In this document: positions 54,923 through 62,288 of the stretch, in pieces | Layout of the letters: each line of letters starts with the position of its first letter | How positions within the stretch are numbered: the stretch's first letter is position 1 | From: Ekhidna lutea | GTDB taxonomy: Bacteria > Bacteroidota > Bacteroidia > Cytophagales > Cyclobacteriaceae | Reading direction: 5' to 3' | NCBI RefSeq assembly: GCF_900188325.1 | Contig: NZ_FZPD01000002.1 | Span: 124,001-188,000 of the forward strand | DNA: 64,000 nt | Notes under the pieces: model-generated | What the model was told of the DNA's origin: nothing | Seen by the model: only the letters and a program-made list of their open reading frames with translations | The model's database searches: none | Made by a program: the position numbers and the translations under genes

Positions 54923-55888
54923 TTACTGGATTCCGTACTTATTCTTAAGTTCTTTCTTTAGGTCTTTATCTCGGACAAGTCGAAGAATACTTTTGTTAGG
55001 ACTGGTTATTAAGTTAAAAAGTTCAAATAGTTCGGTAAATGAATTGTTAAACTGGTCATAATGCATTACCAGAATCGATCTTGGGCATGCATGTTTGGAT
55101 AAGTATCTGATTGTTAAATCCAAATCGTCATATTGACAGTTAAAGCGTTTTTTAAGATCTTTAATAGAGTACCTCTTTGTGAATCTTTTTAATTGTTCAA
55201 AGTTGTATTGTTCTAGCTCTTTTCCGATGTTATACTTAAGGACTAAAGAGTTCTCTTTTTTTGCTATTTGTTCAATTTTTTCACTCTTTTTCAAGCTATC
55301 AATTGTCAAGTCTTTTTTAGCAACATATAAATTGGCTGTAGTGACAATAATAGGTATATGGAAACAGAGTTGGTCTTCTAATCCATCATCTGATTCATAG
55401 TTAACAATCATGGACTCAATTATCTCATGAACCAATCCGTAACTAAGCTGATTTGCGGCTTGAGTTATACTTTTTGGGTTTTGTCTATCTGAAGTTATTT
55501 CAATTCCTTTTTCGCAGCTTGGCGAGAAATATGGCATTAAATAATAATCTAAATAGAACTTGTTTTCAAGAGTGAAAAAATCAATCGGATGCAAAAATGA
55601 ATCGTAGGATTTTGTTTTTCCGGATTGCTCATTGTCAGGAACAAAAAGCCAGTTAGTTGAGGGGTCTCTATACTTGCACTCTATCAGAAGTTTAAAGAAG
55701 AATAGATCTTTTATATAAGACGAATCTATATCGTAAGAAAATTCAGTACTAATTTGGTTTCTGTCGTTTCTCAAATAGGATTGATCAAACCTCGTCTGAC
55801 AACCCAATTCATCTAACAGTTTCTTAATTTCGAATTCAAGTGGTACACCAGATTTTAGTAAATAATCTTTCCATTTTGTGTTTGCCAT
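54923..55888 (-). CDS. Putative PD-(D/E)XK nuclease-fold protein
   Basis: 321 residues, no recognised full-length family. The N-terminal third has the layout of a restriction-endonuclease fold: a helix with Glu18/Glu20 (LEFEIKKLLDELGC), then FSYDIDSSY (Asp53, Asp55) and LLIECKYRD (Glu70, Lys72), which is the D..ExK signature. The rest is helical, with QAANQLSYGLVHEIIES and a Lys-rich C-terminus (RDKDLKKELKNKYGIQ). It looks AT-rich, and its neighbours are a transposase and a Shedu gene, so it may be a defence or mobile-DNA protein. Function not assigned. Confidence 0.55.
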   Translation of the reverse strand: MANTKWKDYLLKSGVPLEFEIKKLLDELGCQTRFDQSYLRNDRNQISTEFSYDIDSSYIKDLFFFKLLIECKYRDPSTNWLFVPDNEQSGKTKSYDSFLHPIDFFTLENKFYLDYYLMPYFSPSCEKGIEITSDRQNPKSITQAANQLSYGLVHEIIESMIVNYESDDGLEDQLCFHIPIIVTTANLYVAKKDLTIDSLKKSEKIEQIAKKENSLVLKYNIGKELEQYNFEQLKRFTKRYSIKDLKKRFNCQYDDLDLTIRYLSKHACPRSILVMHYDQFNNSFTELFELFNLITSPNKSILRLVRDKDLKKELKNKYGIQ

Positions 55889-56039
55889 AAACCTTTTGTG
55901 TTCGCGAGCACCGAATTACCTATAACGTACAACTATCATCCTTAAGTTGAACTTTTAATATCTATAAAAGTATCTCATTACACTAGCCTTTGCAAATAGC
56001 TCATTTAGCTTTATAGATGATTGTGTTTTTTATGAATAT
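55889..56039. other. AT-rich gap between nuclease and Shedu genes
   Basis: About 150 bp; contains CTATAACGT near 55920 and no recognised gene. It probably holds the promoter of the nuclease gene. Confidence 0.3.
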
Positions 56040-57283
56040 TTACTTATAGAATTGTGCTACTACACCGTCAATCAGATCATCAAAAGTCATAATCTCTAGA
56101 TCGCGGTAATCATTGGCTATCTCTCTCCATTCATCTACACTAAAGTTCCATCGCCTTCCAATTACGAGTATCCTTTTTGGATAATAACTTTGATATGATA
56201 TTTTTCTTCCACCCATTTTCTATTATTTGGGTCTTCAAAATAGGTTCTGTAATTCCTTGTTTGAGAGATATAGGAGCTAATCTCAGCTGAGAAGGTTTCC
56301 CGATTTGATTTACCAACTATTGAATTTCTTTTTAAGTCTGGAAGTTTAAATTCAACAATGTCCGAATAGCCATTAGGCCGTTCTACAAAAAAGTCAGGAA
56401 TTATAGGATCTCTATCTTCGCTTTGCCATTCACACTTTACTTGTCCATAAATTTCTTTTCCTAAAAACCCCATCGTTAAAATGAATTTGTTCTCATCCAT
56501 TTCTAAGAATTTGGTTATTTCGGGTTCAGATGTTTCTGAATTTCCAGTAAGTTCAATAAAGCGATTTAATTGGGGAAGTTTAGAGTATTTGTAATCTTCT
56601 TGGTTCGGTAACGGATAAATGTAATGCGCATCATGCTGGATCATTTTCTCATTATAGAAACCAAAGTCGATTGAGTAGGAATCATAACCTTCAAGTGAAT
56701 CATCGTAAGAAACAGGAATAAAATCTATCCATTTAATATGCCTTGTTTTTAAACCGTTTTCATCGGCATCAAAAAAAAGCCCATTAATGATTCTTGAGAA
56801 TTGTCCTTTTGGAATCATAAAGCCATTGCTATTAAAACCCAATAGTCCATCTTGAGCTTCAAAATTCCATTTCAATTCGGCTAACTTATCAAACCCTTTA
56901 TTTGAAGGTAAAATAAGGTCTTCTGAAAATGGGGGTAATGGAAGTTTAAAAGTACCAGCTGTACCATCATATTTGAACCCAATTATCTCGTCACAGAAAT
57001 CTTTTTCTCCTAATGTGTAATCATTGCAAATGAAGTGAGTTGTACCCTTTTCACGGAGTTTTTCAACCCTTTCTTCCCCAGTATATTCAATAGCAATATG
57101 ATGCTTTCCGAGATATACAATAATGGTTTCATGATTTAAAATGAATCCAGTAAAGGTTTTTATCAGTTCAGGATTTTCTGATATGTATTTGTACATTGGA
57201 AACCAGTATCGGTTTCCAATTTCTTGAGCCAGGTAGCCAAGGATCTCGTTGTATCCTAATATTTCAGGTTTATTTTCCTCCAT
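56040..57283 (-). pseudogene. Shedu-type (SduA, DUF4263) anti-phage nuclease with a frameshift
   Basis: The main frame (56162-57283) gives 373 residues. An N-terminal region specific to this protein leads into a DUF4263 domain: ITKFLEMDENKFIL, PDFFVERPNGYSDIVEFKLP (Asp297, Glu311, Lys313, the PD-(D/E)XK triad), then FSAEISSYISQTRNY (Gln341). It breaks at a five-A run near 56174 (TCCAAAAAGG). In the -1 frame the next 42 codons continue as RILVIGRRWNFSVDEWREIA and end TFDDLIDGVVAQFYK at 56040. That is the expected Shedu C-terminus, so the full protein would be about 414 residues. Known Shedu proteins are nucleases acting against phages. Confidence 0.8.
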
Positions 57284-57326
57284 GTATTGTTCATAACAAT
57301 AATATAAACGGCACAGCGCTTATCCA

Positions 57327-57371
57327 CCTTTCAAATATAATGGTTGTGTTGTTTATCCCGCTATATAGAAG
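57327..57371 (-). promoter_or_regulatory. Promoter module upstream of the Shedu gene
   Basis: On the minus strand it contains the -7 box TATATTTG (57332-57339). The surrounding 45 bp are closely similar to 58839-58881, upstream of the DUF433 gene. Confidence 0.5.
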
Positions 57372-57425
57372 TAAAAGCTCTATAGGTGATTGCCATTCCG
57401 AATGGCCAGCTTTTGGGGAAAGTTG

Positions 57426-58226
57426 TTAGAACGTAATTGTGAATCCGGAAATTATATTATTGTACAATTTGTCGATAGGTACAGTAGGGGTAGGATCATA
57501 AATGTTTTGGTAGATCAATGATAAACCTACAATCTTGCTAAACTGATACGTAAATCGAGAGCTGGAAGCAAATCGCGGGGTGGAGACCAGCTCATCGAAC
57601 CGACTTTGGTAATAAATGCTAATGTCAAGGAATATTTTATCAAAGGGTGCATATTTTAAGCTGGCGTATGATCCGAGTTTGATGTTTTCTGTTTCAATTG
57701 GAGTGGTATCTACAATTGCTTCTGCATTTGCTACACCGTCAAAATTCCACCGTTCAAATTCATAGAATGGGCCAATACCTACAAAGAATCCCAATGTAGG
57801 CCTGTTTACAATCCTCCATCTGCTGTTCACTCCAAAGGCATATTTACGTTCCATGCCTCGTGCTTCCGCCCAATGGACCTGGCTGTAAAGTTCAATGGAT
57901 TGTTTTTTCTCCATCACATTTCTGTATTCAGCATAAATGTACCCGCCGCTAACCAACGTTTCATCACCGAACTTCGAAAGTTCAACCTTGTTTGCGACCG
58001 TAAGTGCATTTTTTCCAATTTTCGCGGATAAATCTGCCGTATTCTCAAAAGAGAACAGGTCTTTTCTCAGGTTTTTATAATTGAAATCAGGAACAATTGA
58101 ACCCTTCATTCTTCTGGTTGAATCCAGAATTACGGTGAAACTTTCTGTATGAAGTATTTGCGCTTGTGCCGAGGAAAAGATCTGTAAAAAGACAAGCAGC
58201 AATGAGATTCTTAGCAGTATTTTCAT
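57426..58226 (-). CDS. Outer-membrane beta-barrel protein (DUF481-like)
   Basis: 266 residues with a Sec signal (about 1-22). The body alternates polar and hydrophobic residues in strands, e.g. GGYIYAEYRNVMEKKQSIEL, KYAFGVNSRWRIV, SLKYAPFDKIFLDISIYYQS, and ends in a hydrophobic strand ending in Phe (IISGFTITF), the outer-membrane assembly signal. It resembles DUF481 proteins, which are putative salt-stress-related barrels. It is a normal host-type gene between two accessory genes. Confidence 0.75.
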   Translation of the reverse strand: MKILLRISLLLVFLQIFSSAQAQILHTESFTVILDSTRRMKGSIVPDFNYKNLRKDLFSFENTADLSAKIGKNALTVANKVELSKFGDETLVSGGYIYAEYRNVMEKKQSIELYSQVHWAEARGMERKYAFGVNSRWRIVNRPTLGFFVGIGPFYEFERWNFDGVANAEAIVDTTPIETENIKLGSYASLKYAPFDKIFLDISIYYQSRFDELVSTPRFASSSRFTYQFSKIVGLSLIYQNIYDPTPTVPIDKLYNNIISGFTITF

Positions 58227-58354
58227 TTTGTTAAAAGTCTATAAGAGGGAAAAATGTTTTAACAAGGTATAAAAACAGTCGATTATTTTTAGCTGGCATT
58301 TGAAATGAGGTCATCCCGGCTTTCAGTGGTATCAATCAATATCCTTAAAGTCCG

Positions 58355-58434
58355 GAAAATCCTGACAGGTTTTAAAAACCTGTCAGGATTCCTTCGATTC
58401 CTTTGACATCTGAGAAGCATCCAGATCGCCACTG
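58355..58434 (-). pseudogene. Scar copy of the helicase gene 3' end
   Basis: On the minus strand it reads SGDLDASQ joined to MSKESKES and a stop, then the CCTGACAGG hairpin. The same parts are in the helicase gene at 59726-61906 (its residues DLDASQ and the final AKESKES), but about 135 bp between them are deleted here. The match continues past the stop through the hairpin. Confidence 0.85.
58362..58391. repeat. CCTGACAGG-family hairpin, copy 2
   Basis: Palindrome ATCCTGACAGG..CCTGTCAGGAT around a TTTTAAAAA centre, part of the helicase-end scar. Confidence 0.85.
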
Positions 58435-58437
58435 AGG

Positions 58438-58542
58438 CTAGTATTTCTTCTGTCTCAATGAGTTAGCGTCGACCACCGTCAAAGCTCTTTCGAAAGTTAT
58501 GTTGGAGTTGGAAGTTAGTCGGTCGATTTTAAGGTTATGCAT
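58438..58542 (-). pseudogene. Remnant of the DUF5615-type toxin partner of the DUF433 antitoxin
   Basis: 34 codons that start with an ATG overlapping the DUF433 stop by 8 bp (58535-58542). It reads MHNLKIDRLTS, then ITFERALTVVDANSLRQKKY. The second part resembles the C-terminal strand of DUF5615 toxins (F-T-V-V-D/E-x-x-x-x-RQ-R/K). The body of the toxin is missing, so the locus cannot make a functional toxin. Confidence 0.5.
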
Positions 58543-58762
58543 TGGAATAAAGAAGTCCGTCCTTCATACAGTCCTGTATGTAAGAGAAAACGGCTTGCAA
58601 AGATTCATTTGTTAAGCGAGGATAGTTTTCAAGGATCTGCTGTTCAGTCCATCCTTGTGCAAGCAAGCCAATAATGTGTTCAACAGAAACTCTCGTTCCC
58701 TTGACTGTTGGCTTACCTAAAAGCACTTTGTTGTCGGATATTACATGATCTCGCCATTCCAT
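58535..58762 (-). CDS. DUF433 domain protein, orphan antitoxin
   Basis: 75 residues. ISDNKVLLGKPTVKGTRVSV, EHIIGLLAQGWTEQQILENY and PRLTNESLQAVFSYIQD form the DUF433 winged-helix-like fold, which in other genomes is the antitoxin next to a DUF5615 or PIN-like toxin. Here only a 34-codon toxin remnant is left downstream. A promoter-like module lies upstream at 58839-58881. Confidence 0.88.
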   Translation of the reverse strand: MEWRDHVISDNKVLLGKPTVKGTRVSVEHIIGLLAQGWTEQQILENYPRLTNESLQAVFSYIQDCMKDGLLYSNA

Positions 58763-58838
58763 ATATCAAAGTTACGAACAATAGTAGGAAATGTTGATCT
58801 GGGGTTGTGTTCTCTAACTATATCGGAAACGTCATTTA

Positions 58839-58881
58839 CCTTTCAAATATAGTGCTTGTGTCTTTACACGTTATATAGAAG
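58839..58881 (-). promoter_or_regulatory. Promoter module upstream of the DUF433 gene
   Basis: On the minus strand it has TATATTTG (58844-58851) and shares about 45 bp with the module before the Shedu gene (57327-57371). Confidence 0.5.
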
Positions 58882-58928
58882 ATAAATTTCTGATATATTT
58901 TCAAAAACTGTCAAGGTTAAAAGTTGTA

Positions 58929-59405
58929 TCAATACAAATCATCCGGATCCTGATCATGAGGACCAACTCCGGGCGGGTTAAACAGTCCCCATCTGTCTAT
59001 GATATAATTCCAGGGATCAAACGTTTCAATCCAGTCGATAAACAATAAGCGATATTCTTCTACCGCATCTCGTAAGAGTTGGAAATACTGCGTTTCTTCA
59101 AATCCATGCATTTCCAGACTATGTGTTTGCACTACAAGTTCTCTCGCTGACCTTCTGATGATCGCAGCGCATTCCATTTTGATATCATAAAGGTCACCGG
59201 CCTCAGCTCCTGAGACTTTCACTGCCAGGTTATGGGCGTCATTCATCATCCATACTCCAACCTCTTGTAATATTTCATTATCCTCAGGAATTAAGTCAAC
59301 CAAAGCACGAACAAGCTCAGCGATTTCCATCCCTTTCTTGAAAATGGGTAGGTTTCTGCTGTCTGGTATGTCATCTTCTTCTTCAAACATTGCTTTAATA
59401 AACAT
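58929..59405 (-). CDS. Four-helix-bundle-like protein of unknown function
   Basis: 158 residues, helical. LPIFKKGMEIAELVRALVDL and AVKVSGAEAGDLYDIKMECA alternate in the manner of small four-helix-bundle proteins (the bundle family often inserted in 23S rRNA regions). The end has an Asp/Pro-rich tail (GPHDQDPDDLY). No catalytic motif is seen. It is preceded by a long palindromic repeat and stands apart from other genes. Confidence 0.5.
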   Translation of the reverse strand: MFIKAMFEEEDDIPDSRNLPIFKKGMEIAELVRALVDLIPEDNEILQEVGVWMMNDAHNLAVKVSGAEAGDLYDIKMECAAIIRRSARELVVQTHSLEMHGFEETQYFQLLRDAVEEYRLLFIDWIETFDPWNYIIDRWGLFNPPGVGPHDQDPDDLY

Positions 59406-59417
59406 GAGTTCGGGATA

Positions 59418-59622
59418 AAAACCAACAAAAAACCTATCTAAACGTCACTCAGAGCCTTTTTCAATTGGGAAATGGGAGGGAAAAAGGCGTGGACCCCGTC
59501 TTCCGGACGGACAGGTCTTTCCGATTCGAAGAGATTCCACGCCTGTCTGCAGACAAAGGCAGGGCTTACAACCCACAATCAGCCCAAAGAGCCTCTTAAT
59601 GACAGTTTTTGTTGGTTTTTTT
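59418..59622. repeat. Long palindromic repeat, copy 2
   Basis: Outer arms AAAACCAACAAAAA and TTTTTGTTGGTTTT, then AACGTCACTCAGAG with a diverged partner, then GGCGTGGA and TCCACGCC. A nested palindrome with CCTGTCTGCAGACAAAGGCAGG is inside. It is related to 28976-29120 (same AACGTCAyTCAGAGCC end and GGCGTGGA) but longer. No gene lies in 59406-59725. Confidence 0.75.
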
Positions 59623-59660
59623 TAATGCTTACATCGGACTCACGTTAATTATTTTTAATG

Positions 59661-59689
59661 GTCATTATCCCGGCCTTGTGCCGGGATCT
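59661..59689. repeat. GTCATTATCCCGG palindrome
   Basis: GTCATTATCCCGGCCTTGTG then CCGGGATCT. The copy at 23126-23171 has the same core interrupted by 20 nt. Confidence 0.7.
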
Positions 59690-59702
59690 TCCTTACGGAA
59701 AA

Positions 59703-59732
59703 TCCTGACAGGTTTTTAAAACCTGTCAGGAT
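59703..59732. terminator. CCTGACAGG-family hairpin at the helicase stop
   Basis: Arms ATCCTGACAGG and CCTGTCAGGAT around TTTTTAAAA. The helicase TGA (59726-59728) lies in its right arm. Confidence 0.7.
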
Positions 59733-61906
59733 TCCTTCGATTCCTTTGCCTGAGCATGCGCAATCCCCATCTTAATCTCACCCCAGGTGTAGCTGTCGGG
59801 TAAAGCTCCTTTGATCTCTCCTGATTTGGTTAACCCTTCATCATAGCATTTTAGGATGGCCTTGAGTTTGGTGGGTTTTACAAACTGAGAAGCATCCAGA
59901 TCGCCACTTTCGACGTACTTCGCCAAATGAGACTCGATGGTTCCCTCTACCAAACCACGCTCTTCCGCAATGACCTTAATGGATTTTCCTTCCTTGTACA
60001 TCTCATAGGTGATCTCGGCTGTAGGTGTTTTGTCTTTGGAAGCAGCCTGATTGACTTGCCTGGTAGATGAGTGCTTTTGCAAAGCATCCTTTGTCAGCGG
60101 TTTTCCCTCATTGATGTGCTGGATCAGCAAATTGAGTTTTACAATTTGCCTTAGTTGATTACTAAACAGGTCCTTTAATTCCACTAACTCTGCCCGATAG
60201 GTCTTGGCCTGTGATTGCGTTTTCAATGTCCGATGCAGTTGAGTTATCCGATCAATCTTGTCAGTGAGTTGTTCGGTGAAATAGTCCGATGCTTTCGTCA
60301 TTCGTTCCGCCAGCTGATGCCATTCTCCTTTGGATAATAGTGAATTGACCTGTCGTATGAAGGTTTCGCCAACCTCTTTCAACGGAAAGGTATCGTTGAT
60401 TAGCTCATCCGTCCAGGGAAGCTGCTTCTGCTTCAGTGATCGATTCTCGTCTTTGTTGAAGGTCTTTTTATGATTCACCAACTCTCTCAGCAGCGGATCA
60501 AAGAGAAAGGCACGTTCCGCAAACATCCGAATGAATCCAATCCGATCGTTTTCGAATTGTTTCTCCAGTTTTTGTGTATCCTCAAAACTCTCAATGAAGT
60601 ACTTGAGTTGATCATCAATGGAAGGCGATCGCATCGGTAACGGACTTGACAAAATCAATCCATCCAAGGAAGTCAATCTCGAAAGGGCAACATACAACTG
60701 CCCTGCAGCAAACGTATTCTCCAGATCGAGAATGGCTTTCTCGAAAGTCAGACCCTGACTTTTATGGATGGTCACCGCCCACGCCAGCTTGACCGGGTAT
60801 TGCTTGAATGTACCAAGTACTTTCTGCTCAACCTCTTTGGTTTCTTTGCTGAGTACATACCGCACATTTTCCCATTCGTATTGCTCGACAGCTACTTCCG
60901 TTCCATCTTCAAATTTTACTTTGATGCCATCTTCCAGACTCGAAACCCTTCCGATTTTCCCATTGAAGAACTGTCCTTTACCACTCGGATCATTTTTGAT
61001 GAACATCACCTGAGCGTCCTCCTTCAGTCGAAGGTTCACCTCGTTGGGATAGGCGTTTTCCGGAAAGTCCCGGTCGATATCTGCTGTAAAAAGCTCATCC
61101 CTTCCGTCCAGATCGGCAAGTCTGGAGGTGTTGATTTTATCTGCTTTTTGATTGTGGGTGGTCAGGTGAATGTATCCTTCCAGGTTCTTACTTGCTACCT
61201 CAGCATCATAATGCTCATTCAGCAGTTCCACATCATCTTCCAGTAGCTCATTGTGTCTTAGGCGATTGAGTAGCTTAATAAATGTCTCATCGGTTTGACG
61301 GTAAACCTTATTCAGCTCAACCCGAATGGGAGGGTTGTCTTTGAGTACCCGTGCATCAAAGAAGTAAGGAGAAGCATAAAACTGTTGCAAGAGGCCTTGC
61401 TCTTCTCTCTTTACGACCGGAGGAAGTTGCATCAGGTCACCAATGAATAATACCTGTAACCCACCAAACGGATCAAATCTTCTTTTCCTCAAGTGACGCA
61501 AAGTCGCATCAATGCAATCCAACAGATCCGCCCGAAGCATACTCACCTCATCTATGATCAAAAGCTCAAGTTCATTGATGAGCTTGCGTTTTTGTGCTCC
61601 AAACTTTGCTTCACGGAAAAGCGAAGCGGGGGTATTGACCTGAATGTTTCGTTCTGAAAACGGAATCTCTTCCGGCACAAACGCGCCAAAAGGCAACTGA
61701 AGCAATGAGTGAAGCGTAACACCTTCCGCATTGATGGCCGCAATGCCGGTAGGAGCCGCTACAACAGCATTTTTGTAGGTGTTTTTGACAATACTCCGGA
61801 GGAAGGTCGTCTTGCCCGTTCCGGCTTTTCCGGTGAGGAAAATGTGACGATTGGTGCTGTTTACGTAATTGGCAGCTAGCTCTGCAGCATCACTGAATTG
61901 GTTCAT
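59726..61906 (-). CDS. Pif1/RecD-like DNA helicase with C-terminal HTH
   Basis: 726 residues. The first half is an SF1 helicase: Walker A GKAGTGKTTFLRS, motif II LLIIDEVSML, motif III LFIGDLMQLPPV, motif V AWAVTIHKSQG and motif VI LYVALSRLTSLDGL, as in Pif1/RecD2-type enzymes. The second half is helical and ends in an HTH-like block (TAEITYEMYKEGKSIKVIAE, then GTIESHLAKYVESG). Members unwind DNA 5' to 3' and act in replication or repair. Its 3' end exists as a scar copy at 58355-58434. Confidence 0.9.
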   Translation of the reverse strand: MNQFSDAAELAANYVNSTNRHIFLTGKAGTGKTTFLRSIVKNTYKNAVVAAPTGIAAINAEGVTLHSLLQLPFGAFVPEEIPFSERNIQVNTPASLFREAKFGAQKRKLINELELLIIDEVSMLRADLLDCIDATLRHLRKRRFDPFGGLQVLFIGDLMQLPPVVKREEQGLLQQFYASPYFFDARVLKDNPPIRVELNKVYRQTDETFIKLLNRLRHNELLEDDVELLNEHYDAEVASKNLEGYIHLTTHNQKADKINTSRLADLDGRDELFTADIDRDFPENAYPNEVNLRLKEDAQVMFIKNDPSGKGQFFNGKIGRVSSLEDGIKVKFEDGTEVAVEQYEWENVRYVLSKETKEVEQKVLGTFKQYPVKLAWAVTIHKSQGLTFEKAILDLENTFAAGQLYVALSRLTSLDGLILSSPLPMRSPSIDDQLKYFIESFEDTQKLEKQFENDRIGFIRMFAERAFLFDPLLRELVNHKKTFNKDENRSLKQKQLPWTDELINDTFPLKEVGETFIRQVNSLLSKGEWHQLAERMTKASDYFTEQLTDKIDRITQLHRTLKTQSQAKTYRAELVELKDLFSNQLRQIVKLNLLIQHINEGKPLTKDALQKHSSTRQVNQAASKDKTPTAEITYEMYKEGKSIKVIAEERGLVEGTIESHLAKYVESGDLDASQFVKPTKLKAILKCYDEGLTKSGEIKGALPDSYTWGEIKMGIAHAQAKESKES

Positions 61907-61943
61907 GGAGCGAAGATTGAATTAGATTGTGCAATATACCATG

Positions 61944-62050
61944 TCATGCCGTGCTCGACACGGCATCTTCAATTTTACTGATTCGGAGAATGGGAAACAA
62001 GTCAGTGGCCTGCCTTATTCAGTAGTCACCCTGAATTTATTTCAGGGTCT
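61944..62050. repeat. Two 26-nt GTCA..TCT palindromes
   Basis: 61944-61969 has stem ATGCCGTG/CACGGCAT; 62025-62050 has ACCCTGAA/TTCAGGGT. Both are exactly 26 nt and keep the GTC and TCT ends, while both arms have changed together compared with 19449-19474. Confidence 0.8.
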
Positions 62051-62107
62051 ATTTTTACTTTTTAATTAACCGAGTGACGTAATTAAAGAAAATGCTAATA
62101 TTACTTC

Positions 62108-62288
62108 ATGGCCAAGCAAAAAATTCATGCAGAAGTAGGCTTGCCTGCCAGAGCACTTTGAGTATAAGATGGCGAAACAGAAAATACATGCCGAAGTAGG
62201 CTTGCCTGCCGAAGCATTGAATAGAAGATGGCGAAACAGAAAATACATGCGGAGGTAGGCCTGCCTGCCGGAGCACTTTGAGCAGAAG
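62108..62288 (+). repeat. Three tandem copies of the ligD start region
   Basis: ATG-started units begin at 62108, 62169 and 62228, then the real ligD start at 62289 (spacings 61, 59, 61 bp). Each begins MAKQKIHAEVG and then reads LPA. Copies 1 and 3 stop after 17 codons, copy 2 after about 29. Each carries TTGCCTGCC or CTGCCTGCC, also seen in dispersed palindromes near 19600 and 25665. Confidence 0.9.

Noticed and set aside
56160-56185. Classical programmed -1 frameshift signal in the Shedu gene
   Set aside because: The site has only five As (CCAAAAAGG), not the strong A-AAA-AAG heptamer, and no clear stimulator was found. A lost base is the simpler explanation.
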